The notes beneath the pieces were generated by a model, which searched no databases, had not been told where the DNA came from, and saw only the letters and a program-made list of their open reading frames with translations. From NCBI RefSeq assembly GCF_030053115.1, contig NZ_CP125619.1:3979501-4043500 (forward strand): 64,000 nt of DNA. Reading direction: 5' to 3'. Of the stretch, positions 9,697 through 18,195 are shown in pieces (position 1 is the first letter of the stretch; each line of letters starts with the position of its first letter). The DNA comes from Pseudomonas svalbardensis (GTDB lineage: Bacteria; Pseudomonadota; Gammaproteobacteria; Pseudomonadales; Pseudomonadaceae). A program made the translations under genes and the position numbers.

Positions 9697-11223
9697 ATGA
9701 CTTCCTTGCCCAACCTCGACCAAATGACCCCCGACCAACTGCGCGCCCTCGCTGCGCAGTTGATGTCGAAGGTCGACACCATGGGCAGAAAGATCCACCG
9801 CGATCAAACCATCATCGAACAGCTGACCCACGAGATCGCGATCCTCAAGCGGCACCGGTTTGCCAAACGCAGCGAGCAGATCAGTCCTGAACAAGGCAGC
9901 TTGCTCGACGATCTGCTCAACACCGACCTTGAGGCTATCGACGCCGAGCTGACGGCACTGCTTCCGGCTCCTGCTCCAGAAGAGGCGCGCCAAAAACCAA
10001 AGCGCGCGCCACTGCCGCCGCAGTTTCCACGCACCGTCATTCATCACGAACCAGAAAGCACTCAGTGCACTTGCGGCTGCCAACTCCAGCGCATCGGCGA
10101 GGACATCAGCGAGAAGCTCGATTACACGCCGGGCGTGTTCACTGTTGAACAGCATGTGCGTGGGAAGTGGGCCTGCCGTCAGTGCGAAACACTGATCCAG
10201 GCACCGGTACCGGCCCAAGTGATCGACAAGGGCATCCCAACTGCGGGCCTGATCGCGCATGTGTTGGTGGCGAAGTTCGCTGACCACTTGCCGCTGTATC
10301 GGCAGGAGAAAATCTTCGGGCGCGCTGGTTTAGCGATCCCGCGCTCCACACTAGCTCAATGGGTTGGACAAACAGGTGTACAGCTTCAGCCATTAGTTGA
10401 TGCCTTGCGAGAAGCCGTCCTGGCGCAGCAAGTTGTCCACGCCGATGAGACGCCGGTGCAGATGCTTGCGCCCGGAGAGAAGAAAACTCACCGCGCTTAT
10501 GTCTGGGCTTACTGCACCACGCCGTTTTCGGCGCTTAAGGCAGTGGTTTATGACTTCAGCCCGAGCCGCGCCGGTGAGCATGCGCGTAACTTCCTCGGCG
10601 CGTGGAATGGCAAGCTGGTGTGCGACGACTTTGCTGGTTACAAAGCTGGGTTTGAGAAAGGCATGATCGAAATCGGCTGCATGGCTCACGCCCGCCGCAA
10701 GTTTTTCGATCTGCATGTCGCGAATAAAAGTCAGTTGGCAGAACAGGCGCTGCACTCGATTGGCGGTTTGTACGAAGTTGAGCGGCAAGTGCGAGACATG
10801 AGTGATGGAGATCGCTGTCGAATACGGCAAGAAAAAGCGGCGCCGCTGGCCAAAGCACTGCACGACTGGATGTTGGCCCAGCGCGATCTTGTGCCCAATG
10901 GATCAGCAACGGCCAAAGCCTTGGATTACAGCCTTAAACGCTGGGTAGCGCTGACGCGCTACCTGGTCGATGGGGCGGTGCCCATAGACAACAATCCAGT
11001 CGAAAACCAGATCAGGCCGTGGGCACTTGGACGCTCGAACTGGTTGTTTGCTGGATCGCTTCGCAGCGGCAAACGGGCAGCGGCGATTATGAGTTTGATC
11101 CAGTCGGCACGTATGAATGGGCACGATCCGTATGCCTATCTCAAAGATGTGCTGACGCGGCTGCCGACGCAGCGGGCGAGTGAGATCGACCAACTGCTGC
11201 CGCATCAGTGGGTATCTGCCTGA
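9697..11223 (+). CDS. tnpC: IS66 transposase TnpC
   Basis: A 508-residue DDE transposase. Domains in order: an N-terminal coiled-coil (about 9-60), an IS66 zinc-binding domain (CTCGC at 124-128 with CRQC at 160-163), the DDE core, and the IS66 C-terminal region ending with the PYAYLKDVLTRLP motif. Likely catalytic residues are Asp250 (HADET), Asp311 (CDDFAGYK) and Glu436 (NNPVEN). No frameshift or stop is seen, so it should be functional. Confidence 0.95.
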   Translation: MTSLPNLDQMTPDQLRALAAQLMSKVDTMGRKIHRDQTIIEQLTHEIAILKRHRFAKRSEQISPEQGSLLDDLLNTDLEAIDAELTALLPAPAPEEARQKPKRAPLPPQFPRTVIHHEPESTQCTCGCQLQRIGEDISEKLDYTPGVFTVEQHVRGKWACRQCETLIQAPVPAQVIDKGIPTAGLIAHVLVAKFADHLPLYRQEKIFGRAGLAIPRSTLAQWVGQTGVQLQPLVDALREAVLAQQVVHADETPVQMLAPGEKKTHRAYVWAYCTTPFSALKAVVYDFSPSRAGEHARNFLGAWNGKLVCDDFAGYKAGFEKGMIEIGCMAHARRKFFDLHVANKSQLAEQALHSIGGLYEVERQVRDMSDGDRCRIRQEKAAPLAKALHDWMLAQRDLVPNGSATAKALDYSLKRWVALTRYLVDGAVPIDNNPVENQIRPWALGRSNWLFAGSLRSGKRAAAIMSLIQSARMNGHDPYAYLKDVLTRLPTQRASEIDQLLPHQWVSA

Positions 11224-11230
11224 GTCATGC

Positions 11231-11254
11231 AAGGTGACTTCGGCGGACGCTTAC
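11231..11254. repeat. IS66 right inverted repeat
   Basis: The complement reads GTAAGCGTCCGCCGAAGTCA then CCTT and matches the left end with three mismatches. It begins eight bases after the tnpC stop. Confidence 0.93.
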
Positions 11255-11262
11255 GACCAATC
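11255..11262. repeat. Target site duplication, right copy
   Basis: GACCAATC, identical to 8876-8883, immediately outside the right inverted repeat. Confidence 0.95.
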
Positions 11263-11295
11263 GGTCGTACCAAAGGGAACAGCCGTAAGATCCAT
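11263..11295 (-). pseudogene. DHCW-motif cupin gene, 5' part cut off by IS66
   Basis: Eleven codons on the minus strand from ATG at 11293-11295, encoding MDLTAVPFGTT. They join in frame to DWSTVE in the 3' part when the IS and one duplication copy are removed. The ribosome site GATGAGG lies just upstream on the minus strand. This is the native start of the cupin gene; the fragment now runs into the element's right end. Confidence 0.85.
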
Positions 11296-11538
11296 CGTTG
11301 CCTCATCAATGAAGGAGTGTCTGTGGACCGTACCCATCCAGTACTACTTTCGATAGACACAGATGCCCCGTATTTATGAGATACAGGCGACCCACTCAAG
11401 CATGATAGTCAGAGGCAGCTTTCGGCTAAAAGCAGACACTCTTGGTAGTACTTGGCGATGGTGTTTTGGCGAATGGCTTTATGAAGCAAAGCAGTATGAC
11501 ACTCTGATACATTCGCCCTTTTTCAGGAGGGAAAAATT

Positions 11539-11967
11539 ATGCGAAGGATTATCGCAACGGGGGCGCTCTTGCTGGCCTTGGGCGGTTGCTCAACATCACC
11601 TATGCGGGTTTCTGAAGCGCGGCCAGTGCCGGCCAATGAGATGTACGCGTTCAAAAGCCAGGGTACGAAAGATCCGGGACGCCTGACCATTCTCCGTGAT
11701 GACGGGTTTGTCGGTTCGGGATGTGACGTCGTGTTCTACATTGATGGTCAGCGCGCAGCCAAGATAGGTCCCGGTCAGAAGGCATCTTTCGTTTTGCCTG
11801 CAGGTGAAGTGAACCTCGGCACCGGGCTCGCCGAGTCTGGACTATGTGCTGGTGTCGCGATCAAAACTGTCGCGGCCAACATCAAGCCAGGGAAAGAAGT
11901 GATTTATCGAATCAACTGGGATACGCAAGGTTTCTACTTGGGCCCCTACGTTGAGTATGGACGTTGA
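11539..11967 (+). CDS. Small lipoprotein of unknown function
   Basis: A 142-residue predicted lipoprotein: signal peptide with lipobox LALGGC (lipidated Cys17). The mature part contains RDDGFVGSGCDVVFYIDGQRAAKIGPGQKASFVLPAGEV, which looks like a beta-rich domain of the DUF2846 type, though that is only a resemblance. Two more cysteines (62 and about 101) may form a disulphide. A strong ribosome site, AGGAGGG, precedes the ATG. No clear operon partner. Confidence 0.7.
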   Translation: MRRIIATGALLLALGGCSTSPMRVSEARPVPANEMYAFKSQGTKDPGRLTILRDDGFVGSGCDVVFYIDGQRAAKIGPGQKASFVLPAGEVNLGTGLAESGLCAGVAIKTVAANIKPGKEVIYRINWDTQGFYLGPYVEYGR

Positions 11968-12140
11968 GCCCAGACAGTTCCGGCCTGTTTCGCACGCCAC
12001 ACGACCTATAGTGAGTGATCGCAAACACCAAAGCGCACCCGGAATACGGAACGGGTGGCTCGCAACAACTCATCCCAAAACCGGGCAATCCCTCTGTCAT
12101 TACGGTGGATGAAGTCACTATTTTGCCGGAGAAATGAAAA

Positions 12141-12362
12141 GTGCTAACAGACCAGCAGGCTCGTTTATCACTCAAAGAACTAATCGAAAAATACCTCAAG
12201 GGAAGAGATCTCGATTACGAACGTCTGATCGAAATCGTTCAGGATCCATCGCGGCAAGTTCCCATCAGAGGCGTGCTCGAAGACATTAGGCGATTTAACA
12301 ACGTGCAATTCACGCAACAGGAACTGGAACTGATCGACGGCCTTTTATACATGTACGGGTAA
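12141..12362 (+). CDS. Small hypothetical protein
   Basis: A 73-residue, charged, helix-rich protein without a signal or membrane segment, starting at GTG behind CCGGAG. I do not recognise a family. The composition (many Leu, Glu, Arg and Asp) and an even reading frame suggest a real gene, but no ATG is present in frame, so the start is uncertain. Confidence 0.5.
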   Translation: MLTDQQARLSLKELIEKYLKGRDLDYERLIEIVQDPSRQVPIRGVLEDIRRFNNVQFTQQELELIDGLLYMYG

Positions 12363-12699
12363 GTCGGTTAGACGTTAGCACCGGTGCTACTCCTTTCGGC
12401 GCCAATTTTCTCCGATTGCTACCTGCTCAGGCTTGGCGAAAGAGCGGGAGGCGCGATTTTGCTCACTCTCCTCTGCCGTTTGGGTGTCCGCTATCGGCCC
12501 AGAAGCGGACATCGAGATAGCAAACTTCAAAGGGGCCAAACACTGAGTCCGTTGGCTATTTAAGCAGCGGCTCCCTAGAACTTTTCCTTATTTGTCTGTC
12601 TATGTGGATAGGCACATCCGCTCGGTAAGCGCGAACCCGCAGGCTTCTCGCACCCAGATGGCCACACGTCCAATTGTCAATCAGAGGTTGTCTTCGCTC
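12363..12699. other. Intergenic stretch with a short hairpin
   Basis: No convincing gene. A small inverted repeat (GTCCGCT at 12487, AGCGGAC at about 12505) lies in a GC-rich stretch and may be a copy of a short dispersed pseudomonad sequence; I cannot verify the copy number. The rest probably holds the promoter of the next gene. Confidence 0.3.
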
Positions 12700-13098
12700 A
12701 TGAAATTCCATGACCCACGGATGATGCTCTTCGGCCTGTTCGCGTTCGCGGCAGTGGGCTCGGCATCAGCAACACAGATGAAGACCTCAACCCCTGTTTT
12801 CGCAACTGAAGTCACAGCCGTTCAGGCTCCTGTCCAGGCCGCCGGCAACCCTAGGCCGACCTTAGCCAGTATGGCCGACAAGCAGCCAGGGCCGTTGCTT
12901 GCCCATGACGACCGATACTGGCGTGACGGCCGTTCGCACAATCGTAGAGACGATTGGCGCCGAGACGACTGGCGTAGAGATCAGTGGCATAGAGAGCAAG
13001 CCCGCCGAGAAGCTGAACGCCATCGTGATTGGGAGCGCCACCACGATCGGGCCATGCGGAACCGCTACGAGGACGATCGCCGCTACTATCGTCGCTAG
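12700..13098 (+). CDS. Secreted Arg/Asp-rich small protein
   Basis: A 132-residue protein with a signal peptide (MKFHDPRMMLFGLFAFAAVG, cleavage near ASA). The C-terminal half is dominated by Arg, Asp, His and Trp, with short repeats of the RRDDW type (from about residue 82) and a tail ending DDRRYYRR. It is likely periplasmic or secreted, of unknown function. The frame extends upstream to 12592, but the ATG at 12700 gives a clean signal peptide. Low-complexity proteins of this type are frequent in pseudomonads. Confidence 0.6.
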   Translation: MKFHDPRMMLFGLFAFAAVGSASATQMKTSTPVFATEVTAVQAPVQAAGNPRPTLASMADKQPGPLLAHDDRYWRDGRSHNRRDDWRRDDWRRDQWHREQARREAERHRDWERHHDRAMRNRYEDDRRYYRR

Positions 13099-13137
13099 TG
13101 CAAAGCCACGGGATTATCCGCCTGCAACACCTGCGAC

Positions 13138-13875
13138 TTAACCGGCCAGAAGGACACTCAGAAACTCAACCGCGCACCAGGTAGGCTCCTGACGGAACCC
13201 GATATCGCAGCTTCTTGCATTTGCCGGGTGCGGGCTGATGCCCGGAGGCGGCCAATGGCCGCGGGGAATCTCAATCTCATCGTGCGCGGGCACTGGCTCT
13301 ACGGAAGCCACTGGCAACTCTCCTTCGGACCGTGGCCTGCCAGCCGTCGGCGATTCCGATACGGTCTCTGCCTTTGCGCTAGCGAAGTTGCCAGCGTTGG
13401 GTTGTTCAGCAGCGGCCATTTCTGCTTCGCGGCGCCTTTTGGCCTCCTCTTCGAGCCCCTTCTGTACTGCGACCTGGTCCTCTTTGGCGTTGGGTGAGGT
13501 ACTCGAAGCCTTGGCCTGCTGCGCCGCCTGGATCAATTGGAAGTTGCGGTTGCGTAACTCGACATTGCGACCCACCCGCATGTTCGAGCGCGCCGCCAAC
13601 GTTTCAGCCTGCTGGTACTGCCCCTGCTGAAGACGCAACACACCAAGGTAATGCAGCGTTGCGGGATTGTTCGGCTGGATATGCAGGGCACGCTCCAGCG
13701 TGGCAGCGGCTTGGTCCAGCTGGCCATTTTCATACTGCCGCGAGGCGGTTTCGATTAGCGTGGTTGATGCGCTGTTACTTTGCGAGGGCGCTCTACGCTC
13801 GGCAGCAACCGAGCAAAGCGACGCGACGGCGCAGAACGCCAGGAGGAGACCCGGCAGAAAACTCTTGGTTGGCAT
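13138..13875 (-). CDS. Periplasmic TPR protein, probable frameshift near the 3' end
   Basis: A 245-residue protein with a signal peptide (residues 1-25) and TPR-like helices at about 44-95 (YENGQLDQAAATLERALHIQPNNPATLHYLGVLRLQQG), then a charged low-complexity region. Up to IPRGHWPPPG the sequence looks normal. After that the current frame gives an unusual tail. A one-base shift at about 13246 instead gives GHQPAPGKCKK and then VPSGAYLVRG with a stop at 13166-13168, which resembles the Pro-Gly-Cys tails of related pseudomonad proteins. The gene may thus carry a one-base deletion in a G run. Role unknown. Confidence 0.6.
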   Translation of the reverse strand: MPTKSFLPGLLLAFCAVASLCSVAAERRAPSQSNSASTTLIETASRQYENGQLDQAAATLERALHIQPNNPATLHYLGVLRLQQGQYQQAETLAARSNMRVGRNVELRNRNFQLIQAAQQAKASSTSPNAKEDQVAVQKGLEEEAKRRREAEMAAAEQPNAGNFASAKAETVSESPTAGRPRSEGELPVASVEPVPAHDEIEIPRGHWPPPGISPHPANARSCDIGFRQEPTWCAVEFLSVLLAG

Positions 13876-14071
13876 CAGGGGGCGGACTCGGCTGATCTAG
13901 GACGGCACTGCCGTAAAACAGGCCACCAGCGCTGCTCGGCATCGCCGATACAGGGCCCCTGTTGACCTTGGCCAGTACCTTGAAGTTCCCGCTGCAACGG
14001 GCACTGCGGATGGCGTGGAATCCGCAGGCCACCGCAACCAGTCTGTTTTTTTACCATCCCACCCGTTCGGT

Positions 14072-14530
14072 TCACGACTCGCCGTCAACAAGTCTCACTC
14101 TGTGGCAGTCAGACGGTCCAAGTTTTTGACCGCTTGATGAGCGAACATCAATCGGCATCAGCGGCTGGCCGGACTCGTTGTCTATCAGCACAGAACGCGT
14201 CTCCTGCGGCTCGAACAGGAACCGTTCACCCCACTGCCTCATACTGACCACAACCGGAAAGATCTCCCGTCCTTTGTCCGTAAGGACGTACTCCTTGTAG
14301 GCGCTTCCATCTGACGCCGGTCGAACGTCGAATACCCCGACCTCGACCAACGTTTTCAGTCGCGATGCCAGAATATTTTTGGCCACGCCCAAGCTCTTTT
14401 GAAATTCGCTGAACCGGCGAATGTCATCAAAAGCGTCGCGGATGATCATGAGCGACCATCGATCCCCAATTGCCTCCAGTGTCCTTGCTACCGGGCATTC
14501 GCTGCGTTGCGGTGAAGCGTCTTCGACCAT
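14072..14530 (-). CDS. HxlR-family transcriptional regulator
   Basis: A 152-residue winged-helix regulator. The HxlR signature is clear: CPVARTLEAIGDRWSLMIIRDAFDDIRRFSEFQ, then the recognition region NILASRLKTLVEVGVF and the wing YKEYVLTDKGRE. The start was chosen at the ATG 14528-14530 (opening MVEDAS), downstream of GGAAGG. The longer frame to 14620 would run through the promoter. It is divergent from the MFS-EamA pair and probably controls it, sensing an unknown compound. Confidence 0.85.
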   Translation of the reverse strand: MVEDASPQRSECPVARTLEAIGDRWSLMIIRDAFDDIRRFSEFQKSLGVAKNILASRLKTLVEVGVFDVRPASDGSAYKEYVLTDKGREIFPVVVSMRQWGERFLFEPQETRSVLIDNESGQPLMPIDVRSSSGQKLGPSDCHRVRLVDGES

Positions 14531-14668
14531 CTTTTTTGACCTTCCGGAATGTGGATTTGCCAAGTATGTCCACCAGACTGGCGCAATGTGGTTGCAATTT
14601 AAAACCTGATTCGACAACAATTGAATCTAGTTCTTAATTGAAACCAGTTTAACGCCATGGAGGTGTAC
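14531..14668. promoter_or_regulatory. Divergent promoter region, HxlR regulator and MFS exporter
   Basis: An AT-rich divergent intergenic region. A partial palindrome, CAATTGA and TTAATTG arms at 14618-14640, could be an HxlR operator; the symmetry is imperfect (six of eleven pairs). Both promoters must lie here. Confidence 0.4.
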
Positions 14669-15952
14669 ATGACAGCAGATGCCGACTCAGCCACCAAACG
14701 GTTCTCCGGGCAGCCTCCGGGATTGCTGCATTCGGATACCGGAGAAAGCAGCAGGACCGACCGGTCTCCGGGGCTTTCCCCGTCGCTCACGTTATTGTTT
14801 TCTGTCACCTGCGCACTTGCAGTAGCCAATGTTTACTTTGCCCAACCCTTGCTCGCCTCAATGGCTGAGAGCCTGGGCGTCGCCTCAGGATTAATCGGGG
14901 TCGTGGTGACGGCCACTCAGGTTGGATACGCGTTGGGGTTGCTGTTCATCGTTCCACTGGGCGATTTGGTAAACCGTAAACGGCTGATTCTGACTCAGGT
15001 ACTGCTGTCTGCGGTTGCACTCGCGGCGGTCGGCGCAGCACAGCAATGGCTGGCCCTGTTGGGTGCCATGATCGTGATGGGCTTACTGGCAGTGGTTGTT
15101 CAGGTGCTTGTGGCATATGCCGCCGTGCTGGCAACGCCATCACAACGGGGGCAGGCAGTGGGAACCGTAACCAGCGGAATTGTCCTGGGCATTCTTCTGG
15201 CGCGGTTTACCTCTGGGCTGATTGCGGACATCGCGGGCTGGCGCGCCGTTTATTTCGTTTCCTCAGGATTGATGCTGACCATCGCGGCGGTGCTGTGGAG
15301 AGTGGTTCCTGTCACGGCGCCTCCAAGGCGCCAAGACTCCTACCTGGCGCTCATAAAGTCGGTCTTCAAACTGTTTATCACCGAACGCACTTTACGCGCC
15401 AGGGGCCTTCTGGCCTTACTGATCTTTGCCGCTTTTTCCGTGCTGTGGACCTCCATGGTGCTGCCGTTGAGCGCCCCGCCGCTGTCGCTTTCACACACTG
15501 CCATCGGCATGTTTGGATTGGCCGGCGTCGCCGGTGCCCTTGCTGCCAGAAGAGCCGGTCGCTGGGCCGATCAAGGTTTGGGACAACGAGTTACCGGCAT
15601 TTCGCTGGGGCTCCTGACGCTTTCCTGGTTGCCCATCACTTTTGCCGAGACGTCCTTGATCGCGCTGGTCTGCGGAGTGGTCTTGCTCGACTTCGCGGTG
15701 CAAGCAGTACACGTCACCAACCAGAGCCTCATTTTTGCTGCACGACCCGACGCCCAAAGTCGCATGGTCGGCGCATACATGTGCTTCTACTCGGTCGGGA
15801 GTGCGCTGGGGGCCGCAGCCGCGACCCAGGTTTATGCGCTTTGGGGCTGGATAGCAGTAAGCCTGCTGGGCGCCTTGATCAGCGCTACTGCCTTGGTTCT
15901 GTGGTTTCTCACGTTTCATTTTTCAACGACCAATCAAGGAAGATCAGCATGA
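14669..15952 (+). CDS. MFS transporter, drug-efflux type
   Basis: A 427-residue major facilitator with about 12 membrane segments after a 35-residue soluble N-terminus. The motif between segments 2 and 3 reads GDLVNRKRLI, a form of the MFS A motif, and VTSGIVLGILLARFTSGLIADIAGWRAVYF is typical of the arabinose/chloramphenicol-type exporters. The ATG at 14669 was chosen because GGAGG (14659-14663) is its ribosome site; the ATG at 14657 overlaps that site. Substrate unknown. It overlaps the next exporter gene by four bases. Confidence 0.85.
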   Translation: MTADADSATKRFSGQPPGLLHSDTGESSRTDRSPGLSPSLTLLFSVTCALAVANVYFAQPLLASMAESLGVASGLIGVVVTATQVGYALGLLFIVPLGDLVNRKRLILTQVLLSAVALAAVGAAQQWLALLGAMIVMGLLAVVVQVLVAYAAVLATPSQRGQAVGTVTSGIVLGILLARFTSGLIADIAGWRAVYFVSSGLMLTIAAVLWRVVPVTAPPRRQDSYLALIKSVFKLFITERTLRARGLLALLIFAAFSVLWTSMVLPLSAPPLSLSHTAIGMFGLAGVAGALAARRAGRWADQGLGQRVTGISLGLLTLSWLPITFAETSLIALVCGVVLLDFAVQAVHVTNQSLIFAARPDAQSRMVGAYMCFYSVGSALGAAAATQVYALWGWIAVSLLGALISATALVLWFLTFHFSTTNQGRSA

Positions 15953-16845
15953 AAGCCAGGCACCTACTACTCGCCATCTCGATTACTGCCATTTGGGGCG
16001 TGAATTTCTCGGTTATCAAACTGGGGCTCACCACCGTTGACCCATTCATTCTTGCCGGCATTCGCTTCACGCTATGCGCACTCCCGGCGATCTTTTTCAT
16101 TCCGAAACCTGATGTGCAGTGGCGCTACATCATTGGTTACGGCCTGGTCTTCGGTATCGGACTTTGGGGCGTCGTTAACCTTGGCATCAAGTCTGGTCTC
16201 TCCGCAGGCATCGCTTCGCTGGTGCTTCAGTTCAGCGCGTTTTTCACCATCCTGCTGGGTTCATGGGTATTCAAGGAAAGCATTTCCCGCTTTCAGTACG
16301 CGGGCATGGGTCTCGCTCTGTGTGGTTTGTTGAGCATCGTCTCCATCGTTGATGGGACAGTAACGATGGCCGGGCTGATCCTGGTGTTGCTGGGAGCGGT
16401 CGCCTGGAGTGCGGCCAACGTGATCAACAAAAAAGCCAGGACCACGCAGGTCTTCGCTTTCCTGGTGTGGTCGAGCGCGTTTTCGCCCATCCCTCTTTTC
16501 GCGCTTGATTACGCTGTTAACGGCTCGACGGGGTACAGCGCATTGGTGAGTCAACTCGACTACCGCGCCGTCCTGTCGATCCTGTTCCAGGTATACCCCA
16601 ATACACTGTTCGGCTACTGGGTGTGGAACTCACTTATGAAACGATATCCCGTGTCTACCGTCGCGCCATTGTCATTGTTGGTGCCGGTATTCGGCCTGCT
16701 CGGTTCAGTCATGATTTTCAATGAGACCCTGTCACTTAACAAAATCGTTGCAGTCGTTCTCATCGTGTCGGGTCTTGGCGTCGGTTTATATGGACAGCGC
16801 GTCCTCAGTGCGTTGCTCAAGCGATCTGACCGATGCCCATCGTGA
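15949..16845 (+). CDS. EamA/DMT-family transporter
   Basis: A 298-residue membrane protein with ten predicted segments in two EamA repeats; the first opens AISITAIWGVNFSVIKLG and the second begins near LGAVAWSAANVINKKAR. It resembles YdcZ/RhaT-family and amino-acid or metabolite exporters (EamA). The ATG overlaps the MFS stop (ATGA, 15949-15952), so the two are co-translated. The longer frame beginning at 15046 is only an overlap with the MFS gene. Substrate unknown. Confidence 0.88.
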   Translation: MKARHLLLAISITAIWGVNFSVIKLGLTTVDPFILAGIRFTLCALPAIFFIPKPDVQWRYIIGYGLVFGIGLWGVVNLGIKSGLSAGIASLVLQFSAFFTILLGSWVFKESISRFQYAGMGLALCGLLSIVSIVDGTVTMAGLILVLLGAVAWSAANVINKKARTTQVFAFLVWSSAFSPIPLFALDYAVNGSTGYSALVSQLDYRAVLSILFQVYPNTLFGYWVWNSLMKRYPVSTVAPLSLLVPVFGLLGSVMIFNETLSLNKIVAVVLIVSGLGVGLYGQRVLSALLKRSDRCPS

Positions 16846-16939
16846 TGTAACAGCACGAGATGGAGACATTCTGAACACTGCTGAAGAGGAGACACTTGCT
16901 GCCTGGCTTGATCAGAGTGTCCATCGGCACCGGACCTTC

Positions 16940-17455
16940 TCATGCTGATTGTCTGCGCCAGGTGCCGGGTGATATACCGGACTGGCGTTTGAATGCGCGA
17001 CTGAATGCTGCTTCGGATTCGTAGCCAACTGCAAAGCCGATTTGCGCCACATTACCGCGACCTTCGCGCAGGTGTTGAGCCGCCACGTGCATGCGCCAGA
17101 GCGTCAGGTATTGCATCGGTGGCTGTCCGACCAATGCCGTGAATCGCTCCGCGAATACCGAACGCGACATGCCCACTTCAAGCGCCAGGGCTTCTGCCGC
17201 CCAGCCCTCGGTTGGACGAGCATGGAGCAGCGCCAGTGCGCGCCTGATATGCGGATCCCGCAAACCCGCCAGCCACCCGCGCCGCTCAGCCGGGAGGTTC
17301 GCGACATACTGACTGACGGCTTCGACGAACAGCAATTCGGATAGCTTGACGATGACCGTTGTCGAGCCGACGCGCCCCGCCGCGATCTCACTGACAGCGA
17401 AACGGAATGAGCTTTCAACCCAGGCGCCCGAAGCCGTCGCGCGCACGTCTAACTG
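16940..17455 (-). pseudogene. AraC-family regulator, N-terminal part missing
   Basis: About 170 residues of an AraC-type regulator. The complete C-terminal DNA-binding domain is present (two helix-turn-helix motifs: EALALEVGMSRSVFAERFTALVGQPP and VAQIGFAVGYESEAAFSRAFKRQSG), with the end of the N-terminal cupin-like sensor domain (WVESSFRFA onward). Full members are about 310-330 residues. Upstream the frame meets the ferritin-like fragment at about 17455-17465, so the sensor domain is lost by deletion or rearrangement. It may still bind DNA but is probably non-functional. Confidence 0.7.
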
Positions 17456-17460
17456 ACTAT

Positions 17461-18195
17461 CGCGGATCGACCGCCTGACCTTTCTCGCCGCGGACGAGGC
17501 GCGCCTGCTTAGCCAGATTCAGGGTCGAACCTATGCGTATATTTTTGGCCTGGTCGAGCGTTTATCAGTGCCAAAATGCTCGATCAAGGTCGGGCCCATG
17601 TCTTTGACGATCAGCTCGCACTCGAAGCGCTGGTGCGCTTTTCAAACGACGAGATCAAGCATCAGGAGCTGTTCCGGCGCATTGAGACGATGATTAGTAC
17701 GCAATTGCCAACGGGATATCGTCAAGTTGCCGATCCAAACGATGTGGCGCGCGCGGTACTGGCGGCCAGCACCTGGTCGGTGTTGGCGCTGACCTGTCAT
17801 ATCGAGCTGTTTGTTCAGACGCACTACGTGCAAAGCATCGCCCCGCGCGAGGAGTTGTGCCCACTGTTAAAGGATGTCTTCAAATTTCACTGGAAGGATG
17901 AAAGCCGGCACGTCGTACTCGATGAACTGGAGTGGGAGGCGGAGCACGCGAAACTCTCCCCGGCCGAGCGCGACCAGGCAGTGAACGATCTGATTGCGCT
18001 GGTGGCGGCCGTCGACACAATCCTGCCGGCACAATCGGCATCCGATGCCGACTACTTTATTCGAAATGTTTCACGATCGTTCAGTGTCGATGAGACAGCG
18101 CAAATCAAAGCCTCCGTGCTGAGCGCCTACCGCTGGCAATACATTGTCTCGGGCGTGCAGCATCCACACTTTGGCCGGCTGCTTACGCGCAACCT
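17461..18195 (+). pseudogene. Ferritin-like diiron protein, truncated and frameshifted
   Basis: A degraded gene for a ferritin-like protein. Two metal-type motifs are visible: NDEIKHQELFRRIE and WKDESRHVVLDELEW. The open frame starts at 17576, but the preceding frame (encoding FLAADEARLLSQIQGRTYAYIFGLVER) continues the same protein if one T is added to the T run at 17561-17563, giving ERFISAKMLDQ. The 5' end is missing at the junction with the AraC fragment. Past about 18180 the protein sequence becomes nonsense and the next gene begins, so the 3' end also seems lost. Confidence 0.65.

Larger units (their letters stand above)
8884..11254 (+). mobile_element. Complete IS66-family insertion sequence
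   Basis: A 2371-bp element with three plus-strand genes in the IS66 order tnpA-tnpB-tnpC. The ends match as inverted repeats: left GTAAGCGTCCG at 8884-8894 and the same 11 bases as complement at 11244-11254. The similarity extends to about 24 bases with three mismatches. Eight-base direct duplications flank it. All three reading frames are open and the catalytic residues are present, so it looks intact and possibly active. It interrupts a DHCW cupin gene. Confidence 0.96.

Noticed and set aside
15046..15948. N-terminal extension of the EamA gene
   Set aside because: It runs out of frame through the MFS gene; the ATG at 15949 with the ATGA overlap is the natural start.
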